Made by a program: the position numbers and the translations under genes. From Pseudocercospora fijiensis CIRAD86 (lineage: Eukaryota > Ascomycota > Dothideomycetes > Mycosphaerellales > Mycosphaerellaceae): a stretch of DNA of 64,000 bases. This document shows positions 12,665 through 25,100 of the stretch, in pieces (the first letter of the stretch is position 1; the number at the start of each line of letters is the position of its first letter). The stretch is taken from NCBI RefSeq assembly GCF_000340215.1, contig NW_006921533.1, forward strand, positions 4,242,979 to 4,306,978, in the 5' to 3' direction. Below the pieces are notes generated by a model that had not been told where the DNA came from, searched no databases, and saw nothing but the letters and a program-made list of their open reading frames with translations.

Positions 12665-14105
12665 CTAGAGACAGTGTGCAGCTAATAGCTACTAAATACT
12701 GTTTAGTAGCCTGTCTAGGCATGAATATAAGCGCTAAGGGGAAGGTCTAGTTAAATTAATTAAGTAAGGCGATTATAAGCAGCGGTATACTATAATCGTT
12801 AGTCTTATAGGTGCAATCTATAACTATAATATCCGGACAATTCTTATAGATACTAATCATCTTAGGGTGCGAGAAATACAGCTATTCTAGCTGTTACTTA
12901 CCGCTTAGTCTAGTGCCGATAGCCTTCTGTACGAAGTAGTTCTATTATAGGAGGTCCTCGATCGTTTTATCTACTACTAACTTGCTAGCGAGTCTTAATT
13001 TCTTAGCCTTTTGCTAGGCATTTAAGATGTTTCGTAAAGTAGCTAGTACGACTGCCGAATTCAGCCCTCCGCTCGAGAAACGAGCCTTAATAGCCGTCTT
13101 AATCTGTCGATTAGAAGTATTAGCGGCTCGTAGATTAAGTATCTCTTAGACAATCTCCGTAGTATAGTAACGGCGTCGGTAGTTAGCTAGTACTATAGGA
13201 TTGACGGCTAGATAGTTATAGCTATTGCTATTAAATGTTACGGTCTATTAGCAGTTGCTAGGATTAGTCGAGTCTTTAGCTATTATTGTTACGGACTATA
13301 GACAATCGTATAACTTAGAGCGCCCTTTACGCTACTTTGCTATTAGATTGAGCCGTCTTCGCTCTTCTAATTTATCTCTCTTAGCTTATCGTAGAGCAGG
13401 TATTAAATACCTAGTATAGCGGCGTTAGAAGGTCTATATAATATAGTCTATATTAAGTCGGTTGCCTTGCTTCTTCGTCTCGAAGCCCTTTTCTAGGGCA
13501 AACGTATCTATATACTCTTTAGCATTAATAATACTATTAAATACCTAGTTCTTAGGGTTCTTAATAGTTGCGTATAGTCTAGGTTCGTAGGCCTCGGTTT
13601 CTAACTCGCTCTAGTTACTATATTCGTCGTTATTACTAAAGTTATAGACCGGTTAAGTATCGACCTATTAAGTCTTAATTTCTAGAAGAGGTTACTATTC
13701 TTACTAACTAACCCCGCTAGTACCGCTAGCACCGCTAGCACCGCTAGCACCGCCTTTACCGTTATTACTGCTACTATTACTGCTTAGCGGTATTAACAGC
13801 GGCGGCAACCTCTTACTACGTACGCCGCGTAGTATAAAACGAATAGCAGTATAGCCTGCCTTATACTAAGCTAGCAAATTATCGAGAAACGGTAGTATTA
13901 GGTTTAGTATCTTAAAACTAGCATCTAGCTTACTAGATAACTAGGTATCGAGACTATCGTATCTAGCCCTATACTCGAAGCTAATATACCGCTAGTAATA
14001 CGAGCGCTCGCTTTCCGCTATATCTTCCTAGAAGTCTAAGAGAAACTGCGTTAAACAGCGGCGATCGATACTATAGAAGTACTTGTAGCCTACTATATCC
14101 TTAGG

Positions 14106-14121
14106 TCTATATACCGTCTCG
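14106..14121. repeat. Target-site duplication, left copy (16 bp)
   Basis: TCTATATACCGTCTCG here is repeated exactly at 19,023-19,038, flanking the LINE. Removing the insertion rejoins the MULE frame. Confidence 0.85.
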
Positions 14122-14162
14122 GAACTAATTATATCTTTTCATATATATCTACGGATAGTAAA

Positions 14163-15447
14163 ATGGCAGCGAACAATCAGAGACGAAGGGAAGACAGTTA
14201 AGAAGGAAGGGAGGACGAATAGAAAGCACTATATACTAGGGCAGAGGAGGTACTAAAGGCGGAAGATAGAAGAACCCCTAAGAGGGCATACAGAATAATA
14301 ATCTTAGAACTCCTTAGAGGACTAAAAGCAATCCACAACTAGGCAAGCTACGTTATTACAAAGGTAGCTAATATAGTCGCAGCAAAGATTACGAAGAAAT
14401 AATAGGAGATAAGCCTAAACTACCGCACCTAGGCAGTAGTAGCTAGTTAGGAGGCGCTAAAACCCCCGAGGACAGTAGTTAGAGTCTATATTACGGACCT
14501 ATAGGAGTAAAAGGAAATCTAAGGACTTTTAGGGAAAGAGATTATAGAAAGAATTACAGTTAAAGAGGTAATTAGGGCTAGGAACGAAGGTAAAGGGGTA
14601 ATCAAGCTATTTATAGCATAAGAGTAGGACAAAAAGAAGCTAGAAATACAAAAAGAATAGACAACTAAGATAGGGAAAACAGCAAAGGTCTCCTAACAGC
14701 AATTTATAATTATAGCCTATAGTATAACAAGAAGCTTTAAGGAAGAACAGGATATTAAGAGCCTATAGAGACAAAACTAAGCTACATACCTAGGCCTTAA
14801 GATTACAAAAGTGGTATAGATTAAAAGGAAAATCGAAGAGACTAAGAAGCAGTCTTCCCTAATTATCTAGATAGGGAGTGTAAAGCAAGCTAATATAGTA
14901 CTAGACTAGGGGTTGTTCTAGGACTTTAAAAGATTAGAAACAGAGATATATAGAAGCAACTATAGGATAATATAGTACTTCAAATATCAACACTATAGAC
15001 ACTTAGCAGCTAAGTGTATAAAAACAACTAACACCTGCTCCTATTATATAGGGGATTACTAGGTCAAAGAATGCAAAGCATATAAGGGAGAAGCAAGATA
15101 TATATACTGCACTAAAAGACACCCCTTTTAGGCGAAGGAATGCCTAGTAAGAATACAGGCAGCTAGGAAGGCAAAGGAAGCTAGAATCAATACACTAAAA
15201 AGATATATAATAAGCTAGGGTAGCTAGGTGCAGAAGCAACCTAGCTAAGTGCTACAAAAGAGGTCTAGATAAGATAATAGGTTTATATTTAGGGCCTTAC
15301 TAGTACAAGAGAGTTACTAGCAACTAGAGAGACTAAGATACCTTAACATTATAGGAAAGGAAGCAAGGTAGACAAAGCTTAGTCAAATATTAGTCTAAAG
15401 TAAGGGAAGACTAAAGGAAAACCTATAGGGAAATAATATAGATAAAA
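14163..15447 (+). pseudogene. LINE ORF1 (gag-like, zinc-knuckle protein), degraded
   Basis: Starts at an ATG at 14,163, close to the 5' end of the element. The first half is charged and coiled-coil-like. Three tandem CCHC-type knuckles are recognisable at about 14,980-15,140, but several Cys and His positions now read Tyr (for example C-x2-Y-x4-H-x4-C), as expected from TGT/TGC-to-TAT/TAC and CAT-to-TAT changes. In this class ORF1 proteins bind the element RNA. Its 3' end is approximate. Confidence 0.65.
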
Positions 15448-15454
15448 CTTAATA

Positions 15455-18400
15455 AACATTGCAATATTACTAAACATTATACAGTACAATGTTAATAAGA
15501 GCAAAGATAAGGTATAGAGGAGCTTCCTTTAAGCACTAAACCTAAAAGAACATTATATTATTGCAATCTAAGAGCCCTAGCTCAACCTATATATAAAGAG
15601 ACTAGTAACAGTCAAAGACCTAAGATACTACCTAATTATCTACAACTAGGGAGCCCTAAGGATATACATCTACATTAGTAAGGAGATAGATACAGAAACC
15701 TAGTAGACTATACTATAGGAGGATAGGGACCTAACATTAGTTTAAGTAGAGACATCCTAAGGTATACTCTAAGTCTACTATATATACAACCTACTACTAG
15801 ACTTAAGAAGTAGTACCTAACTAAAAACCCTAGAAAGACTACCTAGAGTTATCTAGGGGAATACCTACTAAATCCTACTTAGGGATTTCAACCTCTACTA
15901 CCCCCTCTAGGGCTTAGACTTTACCCTAGCTTACCACTTCCTAGTAGGAAGACTAATTGATATATTAGAGAGGGAAGGAATAGAAATTGTTACCCTAAAG
16001 GGACTAATTACTTAGGAGGCAAGAGGAAGCAGTAGCATACTAGACCTATACTTTGTATTACATTAGATTAGGAATAGGATTACAAGATGCAGGATTAACT
16101 AGGAACTAGAAGAATTATTAGACCACTTCCCGGTATAGATTAAGCTAAATGTCTAAGCTAATTAGGAAAGGGAACTAGAGGAGAAGCTTAACTAGAAGGG
16201 TGCCTAATAGGGCAGGATTAGGGAGGAACTAGAAAGGGACCTAAAACTAGAGGAACTCTTAACAAAGCACCTACTAAGGCTAAAGGACATTAATAAAGCA
16301 GTAGAAGAACTAATAGGAATCCTAAAACAGGTAGCTAGAAAGCATACCCTAGCAAAGAAACATTTACTGTACTAGCAACTATACTAGACTAGTAAGTGTA
16401 TAAGGAAGGTTAAAGTAGCAAGGAAGGCTAGAAGGCAGTAGACATAAACCTATACCTAGGAAGCATAGGACAACTATAATAGAGCCTACTAGGAAAAGAA
16501 GATCTAGATTAAGAAAGATAAGATATAAGAATAGAGATCTATAATAGGAATAATTATAAAGAAACTAGAGGAGATATAGAGGATAGCTAAATAGGTAAGG
16601 AGACCTAAATAGGATAAGGATATACTACTACAATTCCCGGACATTATAGACTAATAAGGACAAATATAGACTACAATAGAAGGGAAAGCAAGAGCCCTAG
16701 GCTAACACTTCTTCTATAGAAAAGTATAAGCAGACCTATTAGATATAAAGGAGGAAGAATAAGAGACTCTACTACTAGGTATACTAAGAGACACCTAGGT
16801 CAAATCCGAAACTATTGAAAGGGTCCTAAAGAAAATTCTAGGCAATAAGGCACTAGGAGAAGATAAGATCTATAACAAACTTCTAAAAGTATATAGGAAG
16901 GAGCTAGCCCTAGCACTCGCTAATATCTTTTTACAAAGCCTAGTACTAGGACACTACCTAAGACTATTTAGGAAGTCCCTAACAGTAGTACTAAGGAAGC
17001 CCTAGAAGGAAGACTATATACAGCTTAAGGCCTATAGACTAATAGCCCTACTTAACATAATAGGCAAAGTGCTAGAAAAAATTGTCGCTAAAAGGCTAAT
17101 AACCTTTGCCGAGGAAAGGAATATCCTTCCTAAAGGCTAGATAGGAGGAAGAAAGAAGAGGTTAATACTAATAGCTATAGAACTAATTACAGAACAGATC
17201 AAGCATATCTAGTACTATAGTTAAAACTAGGTAGCAACCCTCCTCTCCCTTAATATCTTAGGAGCCTTTAATAATGTCTCCTACGAAAGGCTCCTATATA
17301 TACTTAAACAGAAAGCTATACTAAACTAGATAGTCTAATTTATCTAGTCCTTCCTATAGGAAAGATTAATATAGCTTATTCTAGGCAAATTCAAATCAGA
17401 CCTAATACTAACTAAAAAGGGAATCCCCTAAGGATTAATACTCTCCCTAATCCTCTTCCTTCTCTTTATAGTAGACCTACTCCTACTCCTAGAATTAAAA
17501 AACATATTAGCATTAGGGTTTATAGATAATACAAACATCCTAGCCTAGTCTAAGACAATAGAAACCAACTATAAGATCCTAGAAGAGAAGCACTAGGAGT
17601 ATAAAAAATAGGTAAGGAGGTATAGAGCAAAATTCGCCCTAGAAAAGTACTAGCTTATCCACTTTAGTAAGGCTAAATCAACCTATAATATAAAGCAATC
17701 AATTACTATCTAAGGCTTTAAAACCCAACTATTAGCAGAGCTTAGGGTACTAGGGATCTAGCTAGATCCAAAACTGAATTAGGGACTATAAGTAAAGAAG
17801 GCAAAGCAGAGGGCAGATACTAATATGCAATCTATTAATAGGCTTACAGCCTCTATATAGGGGGCTATATTCGAGAAAGCCAAAGTTATATACAAAGCAA
17901 TTGTTAAGCTAGCAATGCTATATAGAGCACAGATATAGACAGCCTAGGAGAAGACACTAAAGAGGATTAAGTAACTAGTTAGTAGGTCCCAAACCTAAAG
18001 CCTAAAGAAAATCCTAGGAGCATACAAAACTATACTAATAAGGGTAGTAGAGATAGAATTAGGGATCCTACTAGTTAAACAATACTTTAAGGGACTAAGA
18101 CACCAATATATAGCAAAGACAATAGAATACCTAGCCTAACAGACTATCTAAAAGGTACTAGACAAGATAAAAGCCTAGTACATTAGGACTAGGAGGCGAG
18201 ACAGACTACAAATAACTCCCTAAAAAGTTAAAGACCTAGAGCAATATAGAGTCTTAATAAGAGAAATGCTAGAGAAAGAGCTTTAGGGACTAAATATAAG
18301 GCTAAAGGAAGACAAGCTAAAGGGAGAGAAATAAAGCCTAGCAGAATTAATTGCTAGATACCTATAAGAGTAGGAATAGAACAAAACACAAGTTAGACTA

Positions 18401-18990
18401 GGAACCCTAAAGGCACTAATCAAATTTAGTTAATATAACTACTAGCTCTATAAGGACCTAATTAGGGCCGAGGTAAGCCTAGCTATCTAAATCAGATCTA
18501 AATACATTAGACTTAGATCTTACCTATATAGAAGAAACGTTCTAGGAATTGAAAGCAGAGCTTACTAATATAGCTACTAATCTTAGAACCCTAAGCATAT
18601 GCTGCTAGTCTGCCCTTAATAGTTAGAAGGCAGAAGTAATTAGAGACTAAAAGCAATAGAAAGGGAATACGACAAGCTAATCTAGAGTAAAGAAGACCTA
18701 AAGAGGATAGTAAAGTAGATTATTAAACAGGGATTTGTATAATAATTCGCACTAGTAAGGGAAACTAAGGAGTAGATAAGAAGGAGGGAAGAAGAGGGGG
18801 AAAGAAGGGTAGGGCAGCAGGCAAGGTAGTTAGAGGGTAACAACTATAACACTAGTATACCCTAGAGGAAGGAAAACAAGAAAACGAGGAAAATTAGCAC
18901 TTATAAATAGGACAGGAGGGAGGTTTTTACCAACTAAGTTAGTTTCCTACCTAACACAATATATAGAAACAGACCTACATAGGCCGAAAG
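15455..18990 (+). pseudogene. LINE ORF2: endonuclease and reverse transcriptase, degraded
   Basis: The 5' part (about 15,465-16,140) carries apurinic-endonuclease motifs: a QYNVNKS start, an IQEP motif and an L-x-DFNLYYP motif (in the family usually GDFNLHHP). The RT domain (about 16,950-17,640) shows LRKP, then AYRLIALLN, a GAFNNVSY segment and, at the catalytic YADD site, FIDNTN (about 17,518). The C-terminal part ends with a C-P motif after a HMLL segment, as in Tad1-like elements. Dozens of TAG stops make it non-functional. Active-site Asp-to-Asn fits G-to-A RIP. Confidence 0.75.
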
Positions 18991-19022
18991 GTACTACAAT
19001 AGGCAAATAAAACATCTATCTA

Positions 19023-19038
19023 TCTATATACCGTCTCG
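19023..19038. repeat. Target-site duplication, right copy (16 bp)
   Basis: Exact repeat of 14,106-14,121, directly after the (ATCT)n tail of the LINE. Confidence 0.85.
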
Positions 19039-19109
19039 ATCTATAGTTTAAGGCCTCTAAGATTACCTAGCTTCGGCTCTTATACTAGCCGCGGCCTCTT
19101 ACTACGCAT

Positions 19110-19490
19110 CTCTTAAAACTAGCGCTTTCTTAGATTATATAGCTTAGGAGATAGAGCGGCGGCGGCGGCGGCAGCGGCGGCGGCGGCGGCCTCGGTTTGT
19201 AGCTACGTAGAAGGGCTTAATAATACAGCTAATATAGGGTACAGAAGGGCAGCAATAGAATAGCGATAATAGCGATAGTAAGGTATACACAATAGCGACG
19301 GTAAGGTAGAAAACAGCTATTTAGCGGCAGAGAATATAACTAACAAATTTGCCTTAGGCCTTCTCTGCGATTAGACGACTAATTTACAAATAGCCGGAGC
19401 TAATTTACGAATAGTCGCGCCTCTATATCTAAGGTCGATAATATATAACGCGTTTGCCGTATCTAGCAAGCGTATTACTAGCCGAACTTA
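19110..19490. other. 5' flank of the MULE and edge of the repeat tract
   Basis: Contains a (CGG)n tract at 19,156-19,191 and short AGCGATAAT-type repeats (about 19,260-19,320). No gene. TpA-rich character ends at about 19,490-19,520, where ordinary sequence begins. Confidence 0.6.
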
Positions 19491-20215
19491 TCCTAATTAT
19501 ATATATATAGCGGCTTTAATGTGGATTTAAGTATTAACGCCGAACGCTTGCTACTAATTGTTCTAGTAACACTACTGTGCGTAACGATTCTAATGTCTCG
19601 GATTATTAATTGTAAAAGAGAGGAACTCCCTCGAGGGAGGCTCTCTGAAGAGGGAAAGTCGGTGCCAACCCGGAAACCTTCCGCCAGAGTTAATGTGGGA
19701 TAGCATATTATTTTTAGGCCATGGCCTAAACCGAATTGCGTAGTTGCATTCAGCGAAGGAGATGTGTCGCTCTTTCTTTCCCACGTCTCGGAAAGTCTGA
19801 TGCTTGCTACCAACATCCATCTTCATGATTATTCATCATCAGGAAATGCGACGAATCTCTGGTCCACGCGGCTCACGGACCTGGGAACCATGATTCGTGG
19901 TGGTTGTATTTGGCGGACATGCTCGCTCGTTAGTCACCTGAGTGCACATGCGAAGTAGTCACTGCTGCTGCCGGAAGCGGAAGGCGCTCTCCTCTACGGC
20001 AGAGCCATCTACTAACATTTGGTAGCTTTCCGAGATGAAGAGACATACATGTATTTGTACTGTTCAGCCGTCCCTATTGCCTTCCTAGAACGAGACGACG
20101 CCGCCATACTTCGAACAACGTCGGACCTGGCAAAATTGTATCAACAAGTTGAATCAATCTTATATCAAGCTTGAGTGGCCCAGCTCCGCGCGCGAGGAAG
20201 TCGGTCACGCAGACA
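19491..20215. other. Intergenic, left end of gene island 1
   Basis: Ordinary base composition. Short open frames on both strands overlap one another, lack family resemblance and look like chance. It presumably contains the promoter of the esterase gene. Confidence 0.5.
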
Positions 20216-21437
20216 ATGCTATTGACACGAGAGCAGCTCGATCATTCTGCTCAACCACATCCACAGGTCGCTGAGGTAGGAGGACATGCAGACTGCGATT
20301 CTAATGCTGACTGCGCTCATAGTTCTGGCACTGCAATCCTCGGCGCCCTCCGCAGAATGATCCTCATGCAGCACGCAAAGCCTTGAGAGCCCACACAGAC
20401 GCAGTACTGAAGCAGATAGGCCCCCCACCGAAAGAGCTGATCGAGTTCTACCATGACATTCAGATGCGAGATGGCTACGAAAGCTCCCTCAAGATCATCA
20501 AGCCATCGAGCGGTCCTGCTGGATCTCTCATTGTATTGCTATTTGGTGGCGGCTTCGTTGCGGGCGACAAAGACCAATTGACAGAAATCGCGAGGATGTT
20601 GGGACTATTATATGGCGCGACCGTGGTCTGCATCAGCTACAGGTGAGGCTACGAGAATCTCGTCGTACCTCTCTCTCTCCCCCCGCTAATTGTTTCCTCG
20701 CAACCCAAAGGCTAGGTCCTGAGCACAAATTTCCCTTTGCCCAGTATGATGCCTGGGACTCACTCAAATGGATCGCTGAGAATGCAACCGGATGTCATTT
20801 GAATGCGGACCCGTTGAAAGGTTTCGTGGTCGGTGGTGTATCTGCAGGAGCTTCCATTGCAGCAGCTCTTTCTCGAAAACTCCAGGACCAGCCGCTTACA
20901 TATCCTCTTACTGGTCAATGGCTAGCTGTACCTTCTTTGATGCATCCAGAGTGCTGTCCACAGGTGTTCCGCTCAAATTATATTTCTCTGGACCAGAGCC
21001 CGTCTTCCCCAGGACTCTCAGAGCAAGCGCGTCAAATGATGCACGATGCCGTGCAATGGGACAGGAGCTCGGACTTGCGATATGCTGCGAATTCTGGGAC
21101 AAGCTTGTCGGGACAGCCGAGGACGTATTTTCAAGTATGTGGCATGGATCCGCTTCGCGACGATGGACTCATCTACGAGGAGATGCTCAGAGAAGCAAAA
21201 GTCTCGACGAGGACTGACTTCTATCCGTAAGGCTCCAAGGCGTGCGCCGTGTCCGATGGTTGTGTCAGTGCTGATTCTTTACACAGCGGCTGCCCGCATG
21301 CCCACTGGGTCGCGATGCGAGGCTACGAGATTGGAAGGAAAGCGCGGATAGACACGTTGGTGGGAACTGGTTGGCTGTTGGGCGTGGAAGCGTCACGTAG
21401 CGATGCTGCTTCCGCGCTCGGCGTCTTGGTCGCCTAA
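20216..21437 (+). CDS. Alpha/beta-hydrolase, HSL/esterase-like (4 exons)
   Basis: Exons 20,216-20,275, 20,323-20,642, 20,711-21,226 and 21,287-21,437 join in frame to 348 residues, all with GT-AG introns of 47-68 nt. The fold is that of hormone-sensitive-lipase type carboxylesterases. Visible are an oxyanion-loop FGGGF (residues 94-98), an ISYRLGPEHKFPF stretch across intron 2, the nucleophile elbow GGVSAG (Ser171), a catalytic Asp in GMDPLRDDG (Asp273), and His303 in DFYPGCPH. The usual HGGG motif has Phe instead of His. There is no signal peptide, so it is likely intracellular. The substrate is unknown. The start was chosen because exon 1 reads LTREQL..HPQV, typical of this family. It lies next to the histidine kinase gene on the same strand. 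Confidence 0.85.
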
Positions 21438-22106
21438 GAAATGACGATGGAAAGGGATGTGATGGTTAAGAAGATACCCGGCTGAAGCCACAATGCAGGA
21501 ACGGAAATGTGCATATCGGGAGCAGCCATCTGAATATGTCTCACCTGAATATTGCCAAGCCGCTTTGCGTCGGGGCTTTCTTATCGATTGTGGACTGTGG
21601 TACGAATCTCCGATTCCCTGAAAGTCCTGATTTTGCTGTGCGCTGATATGTACCACCTCCATTCCCTAAACTCTGCACACTCAGTGCTCACGAACGCATC
21701 TGATGAGGAACTCGAAACCGATATGAGTGACAGAATTCCACCAGGGCGCGTCGTATGCCCACGAACATGTCGCGAACAAGGCGCCATGGCGTCCTAGCAC
21801 GATCGCAAATCGACGCTATCAAGCAAGATGGGAAAGCAGCAGATGTCATTGCGAAGCGTTTGTGCAGTATGGCAATGCACACTCGTACTGGACTGCTGAG
21901 GTAATCGTGAGTTCCAGGGCGGGGCGGAGGGAACGGCGTAGAATTGCATGTGGCTGATTATGAGCAGTTGATGACGTACACCAGACCACCACCACCACCA
22001 CCACGTCTTCCTTCCGTCTTCCAATATTGGAAAGGTGGAAGGACCAGGAAGATGCCCCAGACACAGTCGATGGTTGCCGCCACTGCTTGAACACCGACCT
22101 TGCCAA
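21438..22106. other. Intergenic before the histidine kinase
   Basis: No gene supported. Contains a short (CCA)n run at about 21,985-22,003. The overlapping minus-strand frames here are antisense shadows. An in-frame upstream ATG at 22,035 could extend the kinase by 24 residues. Confidence 0.5.
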
Positions 22107-25100
22107 ATGAACCCGCTTCCAGGCGACGACACCACGTGGACGCAGTGCAGGCTCGGAACATTTGCACATTGGCCGAAGGAACTCCAAGGCTATGCTATCA
22201 CCACCGCCGCTCTGGTCTATGCGGCGGCTATCTTTTGGAATGACGACCTCGTCCTCCTTCACAACAAAGCCTGGGCCGATGCGGGCGGGTTGAAAGCGCA
22301 GGGCCAAGCACGACAACATGCATTGTCGGCGCGCACTGTGGACGTACTGCGCTCGGTGATCGCGCGCGGGCTTCCCAAAGAAATCCACGTTCACGACTTG
22401 CTCCAAAATGAGGCAACAGACATCAAGCCAACCTCCACGGCCATAGCGAGTCCCTTGCTGGGCAACCGTGGTCGGCCAAGTGCTGTGCTCGTTCAGCTTT
22501 TACCAAAGCCCATGCTTTACCGTTCTCTCGACATGGCATCAGGAGGCGGAACGCGCACGGCCATCGATCGCCGTGGTCAGGCGAACGAGTCCGCCAAGTC
22601 TGTAGACAATGCTCCCCTCGATGAGCACCCCGTTTTTAGACGCTTTGCCGAAATGCTCCCATCGGGTCTTGCAATCCTCGATCACAACGCCAAAGCAGTA
22701 TTTGTCAATCAACACTTTTGGGACCTCACGACCATGCTAGGCGATGATCGATCATTTACCAGTTGGCCACAAAGCATACACCCCGAGGATTACGACCGTG
22801 TGATGGAAGCATATAAAGATGCGTTCCACAACAGCAAGGAGCTACGCACTGAGTTTCGAGCTCGAGGCGAACCTCATCCTTGGCGTCTGTTGCTCTTGAC
22901 GCCATTAGGAGACGAAAATCTCCAACACGTCAGTCTGCGCGAATATGGTGGCTTCATCTGTAGCATTGTTGATATCAGCTCAGAAAAGAGCGCTGAATTG
23001 GCTGAGCGCAAGGCAGCCCAACAAGCAAGGGAGCGGAAAGAGCAACAAGAGCGCTTCATCGACATGATATCGTAAGACTGATTCTACAAAAGCACCATAA
23101 TGTTGCAGGCATCCGCTGACCATTTGGTTTGCCATTTTTAGACACGAAATTCGAAACCCCCTCTCTGCTGTGCTCCATTGCGCTGAGGATATCGGCGATG
23201 CAATTCGCGAGCCAAGGCAGGAAATCGACACGAACGTCATCCTAGAGGCGGTGGAGACCATCGAACTTTGTGTGTCTCACCAGAAAAATATCGTTGACGA
23301 CGTTCTTTCGTTTTCAAAGCTCGATGCCTCCCTTCTTTCTCTTGTGCCGAAGCCATGTCAACCGCATCGTCACCTAGCCACAACACTCAAAATGTTCCAG
23401 CCGGAGTTCCGAAAGCAGCAGTTGCAGTTCGGCTACCGTGTCGATGATGCCTACTCCGAAGCCTCGGTGAGGATCGTGCTGGCCGACATGCCACGAATAT
23501 CTCAGGTGTTGATCAACCTCACAACGAACGGTATGAAAAGGACGTACGCAGATTTAAAAAGCCCAAAGCTGACGCGGCGATATGTTCAGCCATCAAGTTC
23601 ACACATCAGAGCGAAGGAGAGAAGCAAATCATTTGCTCAGTGGCTGCTAGCCTCGAAAGACCGACATCGTATCCTCCGAACGTCGTTTTCTTCGAATCCG
23701 AAAGCCTCGCCCACCGGATGGATGCTACAAATACCAAGGAGTGGGGAGACGGCGAGCCTCTATACATCATGGTTGCTGTGCAGGATACCGGCATAGGTAT
23801 CAGTGCCGAGGGCCAAAAGCGGCTATTTGAGCGCTTCCGGCAAGGTCTGTTAGCACCGTCTTTCAAAGCAGCATTCAGCTGACTTCTCTGATTTAGCAAC
23901 TCCCAAAACCGGCGAGGTTTATGGAGGTTCAGGGCTTGGGCTCAACATTAGCCGAAAGATTTGCCATCTTCATGGCGGCGAAATCGGAGTCAGCTCAACT
24001 GAAGGACAAGGAAGCACGTTCGGGTTCTTCTTCAAGGTTCGTCGGACGCAAAGAAACGAGAGCATGGAGTCCGAGGCGTCTTCAGAAGGAGATCAGGAAC
24101 ATCTACGCGACCAGATACAGGCGCTGGAAATTGCTGATGCCCAGGCTACTGATCTCTCTGAGCCGTTCAATTGGGTTCCACAAGGGCAGCAGCCTGCTCA
24201 CCAAATGAAGGAGATGAAGGACGAGAAGTTATTTGGTGGTGGGCCGGGTGGAAACCAGCAACGCGAGAACAGAGATGATCGATACCAAGAAGCGGAAAGA
24301 CCACAAGTGTCAAGACCACATCGCACGGGCGAATCACTGCAATCTCAAGAAGTTCAAAAAGGAGGACACGCAGAAGAACAGACATCAACGCGACCGGTAG
24401 CTTCCTTTAATCGAGCTGGTTCGCGGGCGCATGTACTGCTCGTTGAAGTAAGTCAAGTCCGTCTGCGCAACACTCGATGCTTACAAATGGCCTGCAGGAC
24501 AATATCATCAATCAGCGCATTGTATTCAGAAAACTGGAGTCAAAAGGATTCAACGTCACGACGGCGAACAATGGCGAGGAAGCTGTGCAGAGCGTGCGAG
24601 ACGCTCCAAAGTTGTCATCCGGAGACAAAGGCGCATTCAATGTCATTCTCATGGATCAAGAGATGCCAAAGATGAATGGAAATACTGCAACAAGGGCAAT
24701 CAGAGACTTAGAAGCGCGAGGCGAGATTGAGCGAATACCGATCTTGGGAGTCACGGCCAACGTTCGAAGTGCGCAGCAGGACGAGATGATAACGTCGGGT
24801 ATGGATGGTGAGTGCAAACCAAAGGGCAGAAGCCTCCCTCACCCTGCGCATTCCCGCCTAGTAGCCCTCGTGTCTCACTACCAAGCGCCAATCGATTCAC
24901 CCGATTGCAAACGGGGGATTTCTCACTTAGGATATCTGCTAACGCTTCTACCCTTTACCTTTAGATGTGATCAGTAAACCGTACAGGATCGAGGACATGG
25001 TGAGTTCGCGACCCACACTAATCGTGAAGGAGACGTAGAGCATGCATCTTACCATGAAAATAGGTCAATAAGATAAATTCAATCGCAGGCATGAAGCCCC

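Larger units (their letters stand above)
14122..19022 (+). mobile_element. LINE-type (Tad1-like) non-LTR retrotransposon, 4.9 kb, RIP-degraded
   Basis: A complete-looking element flanked by an exact 16-bp direct repeat. It has a short 5' region, ORF1 with zinc knuckles, ORF2 with apurinic endonuclease and reverse transcriptase, and a 3' end in (ATCT)n at about 19,009-19,022. Its composition differs from the surroundings: CpG is very scarce and purines dominate the plus strand. Many TAG stops inactivate both ORFs. It is nested in, and so younger than, the MULE. Confidence 0.85.
12665..19109 (-). pseudogene. MULE transposase, split by a LINE and RIP-degraded
   Basis: The minus-strand reading starts at an ATG at 19,109, runs to 19,039, then resumes at 14,105 after the nested LINE and continues to about 12,665. 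After a low-complexity Gly/Ala/Ser stretch (about 13,755-13,710) comes a FAR1-like region with a GFETKKQGNR motif. Further on is the start of the MULE catalytic domain: CPDIIVIDCTYKTNDY (about 12,840-12,790) with its conserved D-x-T-Y-K-T-N. Soon after a TFPLALIFM segment the similarity ends, so the D-to-E catalytic half is missing. The Met choice is inferred. A (CGG)n tract lies just upstream (19,156-19,191). Confidence 0.65.

Noticed and set aside
21794..22406. Long minus-strand frames over the kinase 5' region
   Set aside because: Antisense to the kinase exon with no domain resemblance; part is a (TGG)n shadow of the (CCA)n run.
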